This document shows, in pieces, positions 45,836 to 57,377 of a stretch of DNA of 64,000 nt. The number at the start of each line of letters is the position of its first letter. Positions within the stretch are counted from its first letter, which is position 1. The notes below the pieces were generated by a model. It had not been told where the DNA came from. It searched no databases and saw nothing but the letters and a program-made list of their open reading frames with translations. Made by a program: the position numbers and the translations under genes. The DNA is from Chloranthus sessilifolius (lineage: Eukaryota > Streptophyta > Magnoliopsida > Chloranthales > Chloranthaceae), in contig CM037597.1 of assembly GCA_021018995.1 (NCBI GenBank), positions 20,740,887 to 20,804,886 of the forward strand, given 5' to 3'.

Positions 45836-46018
45836 CAATCGATTGAATCTCATGAATCAATCGATTGACAAGGATGACAACTTTTTTCCCCTTTATTTTG
45901 AATTTGAATTATTTCAATCGATTGATATATGTAATTCAATCGATTGAATTCAAATTTAAATAATTCCGCCAAAAGAGATTTGAAGTCAAACGAATGAAAT
46001 TTGAATTTCAATCGATTG
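45836..46018. promoter_or_regulatory. Cluster of five CAATCGATTG palindromes followed by a TATA-like box
   Basis: CAATCGATTG starts at 45836, 45858, 45915, 45937 and 46009. The first two pairs are each 21-22 bp apart. CTCTATAAAAGC follows at about 46048 and then a GGGTTTTGGGG-type leader. This mirrors the arrangement upstream of the extra ORF in the chromoviruses, but with a different core. No ORF is found downstream. Confidence 0.5.
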
Positions 46019-46099
46019 AGCCTATTATGCAAGTTTTCCATTCGCACTCTATAAAAGCAATGCTATGCTTAGGGTTTTGGGGACTTTTTTTTTGACAGA

Positions 46100-47285
46100 T
46101 TTTTCTTAGATTTTTCCAAGTTTTTCTTTTACATTTTTGAATTATAGTTTGTAATTAGGAAAAGAGTATTATAAGGATAGATCTTTTGATAAATAAAAGA
46201 ATAGTTTGGTGATGGCTTTTGGTTTGCATTGGGCGTGTAGATCAAGGATGAGCAAATAAAACCCCTCGTTCAAGGAGGAAGCAACCCCTAGATGAGTAAT
46301 TGATTTACTGCCATTTCTACAATTTCTTATTATAATCCTTGGTAGGGGGTCATTTCGGATAAATTTCAAGAAAATTTTGGAAAGTTTCAAAAAAATTTCG
46401 GGGAGTAAAAAAATATATTAAATATAAATTATATTTGTCACTATGCCCAAAATGTGGCCTATATTTTTAACAGTCTGGATTGAAGGTAGAGTCTACCAAA
46501 TTTATTGAAAATATATGCAAATTATTATACTCTATGGTGCTAGGTAACATCATATGATACCTCTGATATAATTGTTTATTTCCATTTTCTGAAAAATAAA
46601 TGGCATACCCATAGTAATTTTATCAGAAGATCTAGATATGAGGTACTTTTTAAACAACTCATATATGAGCCCAACCGGCCTAAGAGCATAAGCCCAAGCC
46701 CAGCCCATTTAAATTTCAAGCTTTAAAGTGTTAGCCCAAGCCCGCCAAGGGGCTTTATTTCAAGCCGAATCCTCCTTAAAGGCTAAAGTTGGTCGATCTA
46801 ACGGCTGGTCCCGGATCGCCCATATCCAACCTTACCAATGGGAAATCTAATGGTTATCTCAATCCCCAGTGGAAAAGCTTTATTCTACCATGGTTAAATA
46901 CGTAAGGAGGCCTCATATCCTCTCCACACCTAGTACACTGAAGGATTTTTGTGCTTAAAAAATATAATAATTCACCCATGAGTTGCATCGAAAAGAAAAC
47001 AATGCAGACTTCAAAAGAGCTTCTTGTACATGTAACAAAGCCGCCCTCATCTAGATTTTGAAAGGGTAACTGAGCTTAGACAGGTGACACTACAGTTCAT
47101 CATGTGTCATGTATTGCGTAGGATCCCCAGAAATCTCAAAGGTTGCATAAAGCAAAACCATTTGACTGCCTCAAATCACAAGATGATATGTTTATTCGTT
47201 GATGCAATCTTTGACCAAAACCCATTTTTTATTTTTTAGTTTTTTATACCCTATTAACCCTAAAAAAAATGCAAAACGAAGAGAT
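46100..47285. other. Unassigned sequence left of the second element
   Basis: AT-rich sequence with AGCCCAAGCCC-type short repeats (46,670-46,750). No gag, protease or 5' LTR for the element beginning at 47.3 kb is found here, so that element is truncated. Confidence 0.4.
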
Positions 47286-47323
47286 CGTTCCGTTTCAGGG
47301 GGATAAGATCGAAGTTTCTAGCA

Positions 47324-50295
47324 TTGGTGTTCATTGCTAGAGCGCATGGTCAAGAACGGTGTCAAGGCTACTTGCCGTTTTTGAAGGACGACAAGGAAGA
47401 GAAAAACATCACTTCTGAGGTTGAGGTGGTACGAGACTTTGAAGATGTTTTCCTAGAAGAATTGTCAGGATTACCTTCAGAGAGAGAGGTGGAGTTCGCT
47501 ATCAACTTAGCACCTGGAACGGAGCCTGTTTCTAAAGAACCATACCGAATGGCTCCTGCTGAGTTGAAGGAACTGAAAGAGCAGTTACAAGAATTATTGG
47601 ACAAAGGGTTTGTAAGACCTAGTGTGTCTCCTTAAGGAGCACCGGTCTTATTTGTAAAGAAAAAGAATGGGTCAATGAGGCTATGCATCGACTTCCGTCA
47701 GTTGAACAAACTCACCATAAAGAATCGGTATCCTTTGCCCCTGATTGATGATTTATTTAACCAGTTGCAAGGAGCGAGATATTTTTCTAAAATTGATCTG
47801 AGGTCGGGATACCATTAGCTGAGGGTCAAGGCAAAGGACATCCAGAAGACGACATTTAGAACACGGTACGGGCACTACGAGTTCTTGGTAATGCCATTTG
47901 GGTTGACAAATGTACCGACGTCATTTATGGATCTGATGAATCGGGTGTTTAAACCCCACCTGGACAAGTACGTCGTATTTGTTGATGATATTTTAATATA
48001 CCCAAGACGAAGAAGGAGCATGAGGAGCACTTGAGAATCACACTACGTTGCGGGAGTATCAATTATATGCCAAAATTAGTAAATGCGAATTTTGGTTAGA
48101 AAAAGTCAGCTTTTTGGGACACATCGTATCAAAGGATGGTGTCACAGTAGATCCGGCTAAGATCGAGGCTGTGGTGAAATGGGAATAGCAAAAGACGATG
48201 ACAGATGTGCGTAGCTTCCTTGGTCTTGTTGGTTACGACAGACATTTTGTAGAAGGATTCTCAAAAATATCAGGGCCACTTACGAGACTCACTCGAAAGG
48301 ATGTAAGATTTGAGTGGACTGAAGCATGTGAGAAGAGCTTTCAAGAGCTCAAGAAAAGGCTCACTACTCCGGCTTGCGATTCCTTTAGGTAGTAGAGGGT
48401 TCGCAGTGTATAGCAATGCATCACACAATGGTCTAGGCTGTGTACTCAATCAGGACAAAAGGTTATAGCTTACGAGTCAAGGCAGTTGAAAGATCACGAA
48501 AAGAATTACCCGACGCATAACCTGGAGTTAGCAGCAGTCATCTTTGCGCTAAAGATTTGGATACACTATTTGTACGGTGAAACTTTTGAGGTATTCACCA
48601 ACCATAAAAGCCTCAAATACCTATTTACTTAGAAGGAATTGAACATGAGGCAGCGCAGATGGATGGAGTTTCTCAGAGATTATGATTGTTCCATACAGTA
48701 TCACCCTGGTAAGGCTAATGTAGTAGCTGATGCCTTGAGTCGTAAGGGTTCGACTCAGTTAGTGAGCCTTATTATGGGAATACACTGCTAGAAGCTATTT
48801 GAGGACCCAGCCTTATATGATGCAAAGTTTGAAGTTCAAGGTTTAGGGCCTTCTTGGCCAATATCACAGTAAGACCAACTATTTTTGAACGTATTTGCGA
48901 GCTACAGATGAGCGATCCAGAATTGGTCAAAATTAGGCAGGGCGTGATTGAGGGCACCAGACCCGATTTCTCGGTTAAGGATGATGATGGATCCTTGCTA
49001 TTAAGGGGACAACTGTGCATTCCAGTTGATGACGAATTGCGGCGAACTATCCTAAATGAAGCTCATAAATCAGTATATGCTATACACCCTAGTAGCACGA
49101 AGATGTATCAAGACTTGAGGAAGAGTTATTGGTGGAGAGGTCTAAAAAAAGACGTCACTGAATACGTGTCAAGGTGTCTGACGTGCCAACAAGTGAAGAT
49201 AGATCATAGACACCCTGCTGGATTGTTACAACCTCTGCTAGTGCTTGAGTGGAAGTGGGAGTCAATTTCGATGGACTTCATATTGGGATTATCCCGGACT
49301 GCAAGGCGACACAACGCCATTTGGGTAATCGTGGATAGGTTGACTAAGTCAGCCCACTTTCTACCATAAAACACCACGTATACGGCTGGAAGGCTAGCAG
49401 AATTGTATATGAAAGAGATTGTACGGCTGCACGACATTCCAGTTAAGATAGTGTCAGATCGTGACCCTCTCTACACTTTAAAATTTTGTCAAAAGTTTCA
49501 AGAAGGGATGAGTACGCGATTAGAATTCAATTCGACATTCCACCCACAAACCGCCGGACAAACCGAATGAGTGAACCAAGTGATAGAAGACATGCTCAGA
49601 GCTTGTATGCTTAGTTTTCAAGGATCATGGAATTAACACCTACCCTTGGTTGAATTTGCGTATAATAATAGCTTTCAAGCGAGTATCGGTATGACACCGA
49701 AGCACTTTATGGACGGCGATGTCGATCACCGATCAATTGGGAAGAGACCGGCGAAAAATTCATATTAGGTCCAGAGGTACTCGAAGACAATGCCGATATC
49801 ATTCGTATGATCAGAGATAGAATCAAATCATCTCAGAGCAGACTAAAGAGTTAAGCCGAGCTAAAGAGGACGAGTGTTGATTTTTGGGTTGGTGATCACG
49901 TGTTCGTCAAGGTATCACCCATGAAAGGAGTCGTGAGATTTGGAAGGAGGGGCAAGCTAAGCCCTAGGTATTTTGGACCATTCGAGGTGCTAGGAAGAGT
50001 CGACAAGGTTACCTACCGTATTGGACTACCTCCTCTATTCGATCGTGTGCATAATGTGTTTCATGTGTCTATGCTCCGAAAGTATGTGAGAGATCCTACG
50101 CACATCTTGACGGATCAGCAAACCGAGATGTTTGAGGACATGATGGTGATTGAAGAGCCGACGCAAATCCTTGATAGGAAGGAACAAGTCCTGCGCACTA
50201 AGTGTATCCCATTAGTGCTCGTCAAGTGGGGACATCATCCTCCCGAAGAGGCGACTTGGGAGTGGGAAGAGGAAGTTAGAGCCCAGTATCCTTAG
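47324..50295 (+). pseudogene. Ty3/gypsy pol: RT, RNase H, integrase, chromodomain (stop-riddled)
   Basis: RT from about 47400: [69 protein letters not shown] with intact VDD. RNase H about 48300-48760: [46 protein letters not shown]. Integrase about 48860-49900: zinc finger [19 protein letters not shown] and [15 protein letters not shown]; core [68 protein letters not shown]. Chromodomain-type end to 50295: VSMLRKYVRDPTHILTDQQT; EEATWEWEEEVRAQYP. Stops include 47634 (PWGAP), 47818 (YHQL), about 48187, about 48630, 49568 (QTER) and about 49635 (WNQH). Confidence 0.9.
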
Positions 50296-50528
50296 TTGTT
50301 TCAAGAGACTTGAAAGAGAGCCTCATTAGTTTAATGAATTTAAACTCATAGGTGTAAATAATATATGACAAAAATTGTAATAGCTATGTAATTAACACCA
50401 TTCAGTATTATAGAAAAGATGTTTAGTACAAAATGTGCCAAATGTAGAGTACAGATGCTTCAAAGGGTAATAAATTTCACGATCATTAGGAGTTAACAAG
50501 GAGAAAACACAAAATTATGTTAAAAACC

Positions 50529-50730
50529 GATTGGTCGATTAGGCAATTGACTGGTCGATTTTCACAAACAACACAAAGTTTGGATTATATAAAAACCGAC
50601 CAGTCGAAATGAGAAACCGACCGGTCGATTTTTAAAATTCGACCGGTCAATTGTAAATCGACCAGTCGAAATCACGACTTAGGTTTTTAAAGGAAAAATT
50701 GACCGGTCGATTTTTGAAATTCGACCGGTC
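50529..50730. promoter_or_regulatory. Palindrome cluster upstream of the extra ORF (second element)
   Basis: Cores of the GACC(G/A)GTC type start at 50529, 50549, 50598, 50619, 50641, 50660, 50701 and 50723, with neighbour spacings of 19-22 bp within groups. A TATATAAAA box lies at about 50586-50594, inside the cluster. A leader with a GGGTTTG/CCCTAG composition follows, up to the ATG near 50993. The position matches 2121-2397 in the first element. Confidence 0.6.
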
Positions 50731-50992
50731 GATTTTGTTCAGACGATTTTAAAGGGGGTTTTTCTCGTTTATTCCAACATTTCATTCGGGGGTTTTTATT
50801 TGGGGCTCTACTAGGGTTTGCGTGGAGAAAAAAGGGAGAAGGGTTGGGAGCTCGTCATTCGATTCTTCTCCGATTTGGATCCAAATCTGATCAAAAAGGT
50901 AAACCCTAGTTCCTTGAACCTTTGATTTTGGATTATTCCTTCTTTTGGATCCCTAGTTACCGTTTTGATGACAAACCCTAGCTATGCTGCCT

Positions 50993-52358
50993 AAAATGCG
51001 ACAGTCTTCGAAGCCTTCGGCTTTGAAGCTACCGGTCCGATGCCCTAACGCGTCAACATTGCCACCACGGCAACACAAATGTCGGCTCCACGCCTTCGAA
51101 TGAGCCTTTACCACCACCGCCGCCACCTTTAAATCAGCCCAATGAGTGGTGGGCAGCCAAGAAAATCGAAGTTGAATACAAAATTGATCCAGCCCTATTT
51201 GAGGACGAAAATGTATAGGGAGATACCGTGTGGGCTCGAAACTATCTTGAAAAGGCTGGTTTAATCAATATTTTGGAACCATTACACAGCTATTACTATC
51301 CGAGGCTCGTACGCCTCTTTTATCAAAATCTTAAACCGACTAGTACAACTTCCGTGATTAGAACCACAATTGATGGACGCGATTATCAATTTACTTGGGA
51401 TCATGCGTCTAAAGCCCTTCAATGTTATGACGAATATTCGGATGATAACGAACTTTTGCCCCCTTTTGAAACGGACATCCATTATAAGGAGATTTGGAGA
51501 AATGACCCAGGGACGACACGAGTCCGGTCATTCTATTCAGAGGGTTGATTTACCTCGTCACTTATGGATATTGGACACCATAATAAAGTGCAACCTCTAC
51601 CCTATGAGACACAATGTAGAGAGTAGAAGAGGTCCAACGGGCATTGTATGCGGCGTTCAAGGGCCGTTGGTTCAACGCACCAAAGATGGTGTTTGAGGGT
51701 ATGATCTATATACACGACAAGCTGTTGAGGGGTGGAGTCAAAGCAAAGGAATGTCTTCCGTATGTCCATTGTATATCCTCTATGTTTGAGGAGTACGTGA
51801 CTGAGGGACCCTATCTGGTCTCTCCTGGCGAACCATAGTGACCGGGTGGAACTGTTTACCTTTACGGATTGGAACCGAACTAACAACTGATTGAAGGTTC
51901 TACCTCCGGCGGGTGAACAAGCACCACCTCCTCCCCCCGAACCTGAGCAAGCACAAGGTGATCAAGTTCCCCCACCCGAGCAACATGTGCCCCTAGTACC
52001 CGAGCCTCCAATCCAGCAGCAGCCCCCCTATCAGATGCCTCCTCCGCCACAAACAGACTCTAACGTGTTACGTGATATCCTCGCTCGTATGATGCAAGTA
52101 GAAGAGTGCAATAGGCTACTACATCGTCGGATGGATCATCACGAGGGCGCCTTCGCACAATGGATGCAGTATGCATACCCCACGGATTATATGACGCCTG
52201 TACACTCGGCAAATTGCTGTACCCATGGTACTACTCTACAGGAGCCTCTACTTCAGGCTGTATTCCTAGAGATGGAGAGGTTGCGGATGCGTGCCTGTGG
52301 ACGAGGCGGGACCTTCCAGAGTGCCACCGGGGGATGCGAAAGTTTGAGTGAGGGTTGA
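50993..52358 (+). pseudogene. Extra sense ORF downstream of pol (second element), frameshifted
   Basis: The start MRQSSKPSALKLPVR is at about 50993 (ATG after CTGCCTAAA), with a frameshift to NQPNEWWAAKKIEVEYKIDP near 51140 and a stop at about 51217. The body 51228-51548 reads LINILEPLHSYYYPRLVRLF, TIDGRDYQFTWDHASKALQC and EIWRNDPG. After a shift come DLPRHLWILDTIIKCNLYP and GRWFNAPKMVFEGMIYIHDK, then EEYVTEGPYLVSPGEP. The region 51891-52358 is proline-rich with DILARMMQVEECNRLLHRRM and YAYPTDYM. The layout resembles the plant transposon-protein domain (Transposase_32-like) plus a Pro-rich, helical tail. Segments match the first element, so the protein was once conserved. Function unknown. 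Confidence 0.65.
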
Positions 52359-52458
52359 TTTTTATGCACTTTTGATTTTGGTTATACCAGGGCGCATTAA
52401 TACTTTTTGAAATATGGTTGTCATTAATACAGGTTGGGGTCAAAATGTTAAAACTGCT

Positions 52459-52523
52459 GTGGCATGGTTGCCACGTTGACAGATTTGTGGTCATTTTGGA
52501 ACTATCGTGACTTGGTGGTCACT
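52459..52523 (+). other. Two hairpins near the polypurine tract (second element)
   Basis: GTGGCATGGTTGCCAC (52459-52474) and GTGACTTGGTGGTCAC (52508-52523). The second replaces the GTGGC/GCCAC stem of the first element with GTGAC/GTCAC, a compensated change. Confidence 0.45.
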
Positions 52524-52890
52524 TGGCTTTTGGAGGTGTATGCGAATATATATTTGAATTCTCTTATACAAAGTGTGTGTTGATTGTCGTTCTACATGTG
52601 GGAATGTGAATGTGTTTCTTGCAGGTACTTAAACTCTGATTGTTTAACTTCATGAATTAGTGGGTAATATTGTGTATGTGTTGGCCATTGTGAAAATGTT
52701 GCCTGTCTTCGACTAACAATTTTAGTTAAATTAGGCTTGTTCAGTCCTTATTCACGGATTGGAGTCGCTGGTGCCGAGCACTGCCTCTACTATCCCTTCG
52801 CGCTTCCAGTGCGCGGAGGGGAGGGGGGGGGGTTGTCCCTTCCACTAGGATGAGTGGCACCTTAGTCAATTTTCGGGGACGAAAATTCCT

Positions 52891-52903
52891 AAGGAGGGGA
52901 GAA
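52891..52903 (+). other. Polypurine tract (second element)
   Basis: AAGGAGGGGAGAA immediately before the LTR start TGTAACGTCCC, as expected for plus-strand priming. GGACGAAAATTCCTAA just upstream is also shared with the first element. Confidence 0.8.
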
Positions 52904-53517
52904 TGTAACGTCCCATAAAATCCCGACCTTTGAAACAGTACCTCGAGATGTGTATCATCAAATCGGATGCGTATCGTCAGATCGCGTGCTTGATCGATGA
53001 ATAGTTGACAGGTTAAGAAGGTTGTGAGTACGTGAAGCTGAGGATGGGTGTAGAACCTAGTGTGTGCTTTATGTAGAACAGGTATCCTAGTATAGGTGTT
53101 TGTGCCTTGCACCTGATATGGGACTAATATAAGAGAGGAAACATTAGAGTAAATGTTAATCCTAGGTTGGTAAGCAATTTATGAAGAGAGAGGAGAGAAG
53201 TAGAGGAGAGGGAAAATTTATGAGGGTGGTTTGATTATCTGTGCGCGAGGAATTGGAGACGCGCATTCAATTCGGCTTTGGATTTCCGCGAAATTCGGAA
53301 ATTCTTGCTCACAAGCCCTAGCTTGGAGTGTGAAGCCTTGGATCGACAAATCGATCGATTCGAAGGTACGATCTTGTAGTTTTGTTTTGATAATAAATAG
53401 TAGATCATAATTGTGGTTTAATTGAGTATGTCGAAACTTAGGAAGAAAATGAAAGAAAAATTAATGGAAATGGATCTGTGAGAAACAGATCATAGCTGTT
53501 TAAGATTGGCGAAAATC

Positions 53518-53848
53518 GACCGGTCGAATCTTGAATCGACCGATCGATTTGGCTATGAGATGGAAGGTTGAGAACCGCAAGCGATTTCGACCAGTCGAAA
53601 TTAATTCGACCTTCAACCGGTCGATTTAGAAAAACCGACCGGTCGAAATGGAATCGACTGATCGATTTCCACAAAACGGGAAATATAAATTTTATAGTTT
53701 TTGGCCCGACCGGTCGAACCGAAACTGACCGATCGATTTTGAATATCCGATCGGTTGATTTTGGAAACCGACTGGTCGGTTTTGGTGCCAAGTAAAGCGT
53801 TGGGTTTCGTGAGCAAAACTGGCCGGTCAAAATGGGATTCGACCGGCC
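53518..53848. promoter_or_regulatory. LTR palindrome cluster (second element)
   Basis: Cores start at 53518/53538, 53589, 53637/53656, 53708/53727, about 53749, 53770 and 53821/53841. Doublet spacings are 19-20 bp, with GACCGGTC preceding a GA(C/T)(C/T)GATC-type partner in several. Here the flanks are often TCGATTT or AATCGAC in place of TCGAA, so flanks drifted more than the core and spacing. Confidence 0.7.
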
Positions 53849-54395
53849 GATTCTTGACAGTTAAGCTGAGTTATGTTTTGATATTTCGGAACTTCTGGGA
53901 TATGAATTATTTCCCTATTTCGCATCAATTTTGACGTTCTGATCATAATCGTGTGTGTATTAGGCGTGATTGAACCTGAGGAGAATAACAAGCAAGCTCG
54001 AGCTACGTGAGCCTAGGAACCTTGCACGAGGTAAGAATAGCCATGTAATATGCGTAATTGAATTGATGAACATGTGCGTAGTGATGCATGAGACATGTGA
54101 TACATGAATGCATTTAGTGTGAAATTTGCTAAGCTTTTTAGACTGCATGTTTTGCTATGCTTATGAACTCATTTAGATAAATCAATTATAATTAAACTCG
54201 AATTTTGAGAAGCACATTGGTACTTTCAGCAAGTAACTACTACTTGAATATGTGAGCATGACATCTAGCTGATGTGGAAATATGTGTGTGTGTGTGTGAA
54301 TCCTAAGAGTTTGAAAACTAATATGTTTATGACACTTTCATGGTGAATAACTATAAGTATATTTGCACATTGTATTTAAGGTTATTTGAATACCC

Positions 54396-54500
54396 AACCG
54401 ACGCGGCGGTATAACCGCGACCGACGCAGCGGGATATCCACGACCGGTACGGCGGGATATCCGTACAACTTGTGCTCCGATCCGGCGGGATATCCGGTCT
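54396..54500 (+). repeat. Short GC-rich repeats with GGTATAACC/GGATATCC cores in the LTR
   Basis: CGACGCGGCGGTATAACCGC, CGACGCAGCGGGATATCC, GTACGGCGGGATATCCG and GATCCGGCGGGATATCCGG follow each other at about 25-30-bp intervals. The first LTR has two such units (about 5883-5925). The minus-strand LTR has CCCGTAACGGG and TCCGTAGCGGA at the same relative place. Confidence 0.6.
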
Positions 54501-54879
54501 TTGGTTTTCATTTGGGAAGACATTTCGTCCGACAAGTCACTCCATTCTGGAGGGCTTGTATTTATGTGAAATATGGTTCAATTAAACGATGATGGTGGGT
54601 ATTCCATCGAGGCTCGAAGCTATATTGCTCGGGGATTATTTAAGTGAGGGTTTTAAGTGTGTGTATTAAAAAGAACATGTTTTTGGCTTAAAGGATATGT
54701 TAAACTTCTGAATGTGCATCTTCTATAAGTCTTCTATCGCCTTAAAGCGTATGTTTTCTCTTAGTCAAATATGTACTGCACAACGTCATGAAATATATGT
54801 TTATGATGAAATACGCATATTAGATCTATTTTCCTTATTGAGCTATGATGTAGCTCACTCTTTTGATTATACGTCACAG

Positions 54880-54977
54880 GTATAGGAGAAGATTTGGTAG
54901 CAGAGGACCAGGATAAGCAAGATTTTGATTACGTGCCTCTCGAGGAGAACGAACCTCCTCCGGAGGACTACTTCTAG
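54880..54977 (+). other. Acidic reading frame in the second LTR
   Basis: After ACGTCACAG the frame reads EDLVAEDQDKQDFDYVPLEE, NEPPPEDYF, then a stop. It is the clearest of three related acidic frames. The hairpin GAGCTA/TAGCTC lies 23 bp upstream of the frame start. Confidence 0.4.
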
Positions 54978-55399
54978 AGGATTTTAGGCATCTTTTAGAG
55001 ATTATTTTGTTAGGCTCGGTACGTCCAGCCTGCTTAATTTGAAAACAATGTAATATGTATAGAGATTTTATGTTTTGGCAAACCATCGAGGGTGATAAAG
55101 GGGTATCACCGATGGTTCGGATCGGTTCTTTGTCCTATGGAATTGGCTTGGGAGTTAGAACCGTCTTTTGGATTTTGAGTTGGCATGATTATGACGGTTG
55201 AAGAGATTTATATGATCTCTTTATGTTGTAAATTGTATGCTGCTTCTCGCTATGTGTGTGTTTTGTACCACGTATTCCGCAAGTGTGGTTGGGCACGGTC
55301 TGAAATCGTGTCGTGGCTCGTGTTTGGGGTTCAAATTCGGACTATCACAAAGTTTTCTAAGAAAAACATCAAGTGCATGCAAATGTATACCTTCGTCGT

Positions 55400-55401
<2 letters not shown>

Positions 55402-55436
<35 letters not shown>
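55402..55436. repeat. Poly-T tract
   Basis: A run of about 35 T 50 bp beyond the LTR end. It could be an antisense poly-A tail or plain homopolymer expansion. Confidence 0.9.
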
Positions 55437-55437
<1 letters not shown>

Positions 55438-56990
55438 TTTTTGGATATTGTTCTTTTTTTTGGTAAAGGTTTTTTATGGTATATTTGATGGTTATCTAGC
55501 TCTATTTATAGTTAGAAATTAGATATTTTACTCAAGTCCACAAATATGTTCCAATTTGGGAAGGATGATCGATTAAGATTTATTAGATGATGTAAATGTA
55601 GTTGGGAATGGTAATCCAAATAGATGGATTAAGGCTGTGGTCTATGATGGTCTCGTGATTAGTGGTTGGATGATGCAATCAAGATCACCGATTAGAATGA
55701 AGTGTACCTTTCAGAAGGCTTTGTTGTATATAATTAAGGGCGTTTTACCTTCTAGACACTATCACGGTATCACCTATATAGGCACCGGAGTTGCTTGTTC
55801 TACAAGTTAGGGTTTCTAGACTTACATATTAGGAGGTAGTATATATGTGTAGGGGCACCCTACTTTAATAACATATTTCGGAAGTGCAAAATTGGCTTTT
55901 AGGTATTATTTTCTTCTCTTCTCTTGTTTTTTATTTTTTCTTTTCTTGTTTTTATTCTTTTTTCATACTTTTATATTTTAATATTTTCTGTTATCTTGTT
56001 CGCCTTAATTCTATTGTTGTAGTCGAAATCAAAAGGAATTTTCATTAACATTAATCACATATTTCGGGAGTGCAAAATTGGCCTTGAGGTATTATTTTAT
56101 ATTCTTCTCTTGTTTTTTATATTTTATTTTCTTCTCTTTTTATTTTTTTATTTTTTTATATTTTTATATTTTTTGTTACTTTGTATAAAAATATTTTTTT
56201 ATATTTTTATATTTTTATATTATTTTATTCTATTGCTACAGTAGAAATCAGAAGGAATTTCCAATAACTTTTAGCAGCGTCTCCACTTATACAGAAAGAT
56301 TCTAACTCCTTTTAGGTTTTTACCATTAACAAGTATAAAGTTTGTGGAAAAATAAAATAAGTCTGCTATACGTTGGAGAGTTATACATAATAATTCTGTC
56401 CCCAATAAAAACTAATTTAAAACTAAAATAACAAAATCAAAAGAAAAACTTAGAAACAAAGATTATGAGAATGGGCTTTTTTTTTATTAATTCAAAATTG
56501 AAATGACCTTTGATCCTTCTTGTTTGATTTGAACTCTGATTTCTTGATCTTTATAGAAGATATAGCGTATGAAGATCATGTATTCACTTGATTGCTTGAT
56601 TGGTCTGGAGGAGGAAGCTAATATATATTGATTGGACCCCATTTTGAAAAGTGTTTTGAGTTAGGATTTTCTGTTGGTATTTATACAAAAGTTAGTATTA
56701 GTTGTTCTATGTGTGCACGAAGGAAGGTTGATGGGTTAATCCTGTTCCTCCCAAAAATTTTCTTTAGGTACCATTATTTACAACCAGAGATTCTTTTGTC
56801 GCAATCGGGTTTATCAAAAAGTCATTTTAATTGCTTTGATTTCCAATTTCTTTCGTATAAGTGGCTCAATATTTGCACTAATGATTGAGCTCATTCTACA
56901 TTCAGTTCTTCCACATAGAGGATCTTGAGGTCCCAGGTGTACTATTAGACCGCCTTATGTTAATTTCACATTGTACACATGTGACCCAAA
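55437..56990. other. AT-rich unassigned sequence
   Basis: No gene is supported. It includes a TTTTATATTTTT-type low-complexity region (55,900-56,230) and two copies of ATATTTCGG(A/G)AGTGCAAAATT (about 55,873 and 56,059). The open stretch 56628-56888 resembles nothing known to me. Confidence 0.4.
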
Positions 56991-57245
56991 AATTAGGTTG
57001 GATGATACATTCACAAGTACATTCAATTTTTGAGATGTGTGATAGGTTGAATAACATATAGCAGGCCTATCCAAAAAAGTGATCCTAAGATGTAATTTTT
57101 GGATCACTTTTTGGGGATGTATGCCACATATAATCGGCATCCATGACCATACGATCCATTATGTGGAGTTTGGGACGAAAAATGATTTCTCTATCATCGG
57201 ATTCAAAGCAGTCAATAGTGAGATTACCTTCTCAACTAGGGTGAG
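56990..57245. mobile_element. MITE-family fragment
   Basis: Contains the family end TTTGGGACGAAAAATGATTT ... ATCATCGGATTCAAAGCAG and an internal hairpin around AAGTGATCCTAAG / TTGGATCACTTTTTGGGG. It matches the right arm of the element at 39302-39602. The left end is unclear. Confidence 0.5.
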
Positions 57246-57377
57246 AATAGAATTTCAGGGGTGAAAATAATGATAACCTTTTAAATAAAAGCAAAGTTCC
57301 TCTTACTATTTTCAAATGAATACCATCATTTACACTCAGTAAAACTATGACCTCACCCCACCTCCTTCATCAGCATT

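Larger units (their letters stand above)
47285..55349 (+). mobile_element. Ty3/gypsy chromovirus (Tekay/Del-like), 5'-truncated second copy
   Basis: Runs from just upstream of RT to the 3' LTR: RT, RNase H, integrase, chromodomain, palindrome cluster, extra ORF, polypurine tract, 2.45-kb LTR. It has the same architecture as the element at the left end of the window. Gag, protease and 5' LTR are missing. Many stops are single changes in conserved codons (W to stop, Q to stop, R to stop). It is dead, but less rearranged than the first copy. Confidence 0.88.
52904..55349 (+). repeat. 3' LTR of the second Ty3/gypsy element (about 2.45 kb)
   Basis: Starts TGTAACGTCCC and ends CGGACTATCACA. It contains TATAA (53128-53132), a palindrome cluster (53518-53848), three to four GCGGGATATCCG/GCGGTATAACCG repeats (about 54400-54500), the shared GGTGGGTATTCCATCG box (about 54594), a hairpin (54840-54856) and an acidic frame (54880-54977). 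AAGTT follows the end, but no left copy is available to test a target duplication. Confidence 0.82.

Noticed and set aside
46660-46760. AGCCCAAGCCC repeats as telomere-like sequence
   Set aside because: The plant telomere repeat is TTTAGGG/CCCTAAA. This short stretch differs and is not tandem.
55185-55488. Open frame with poly-Phe across 55.4 kb
   Set aside because: It is the poly-T tract at the LTR edge, not coding.
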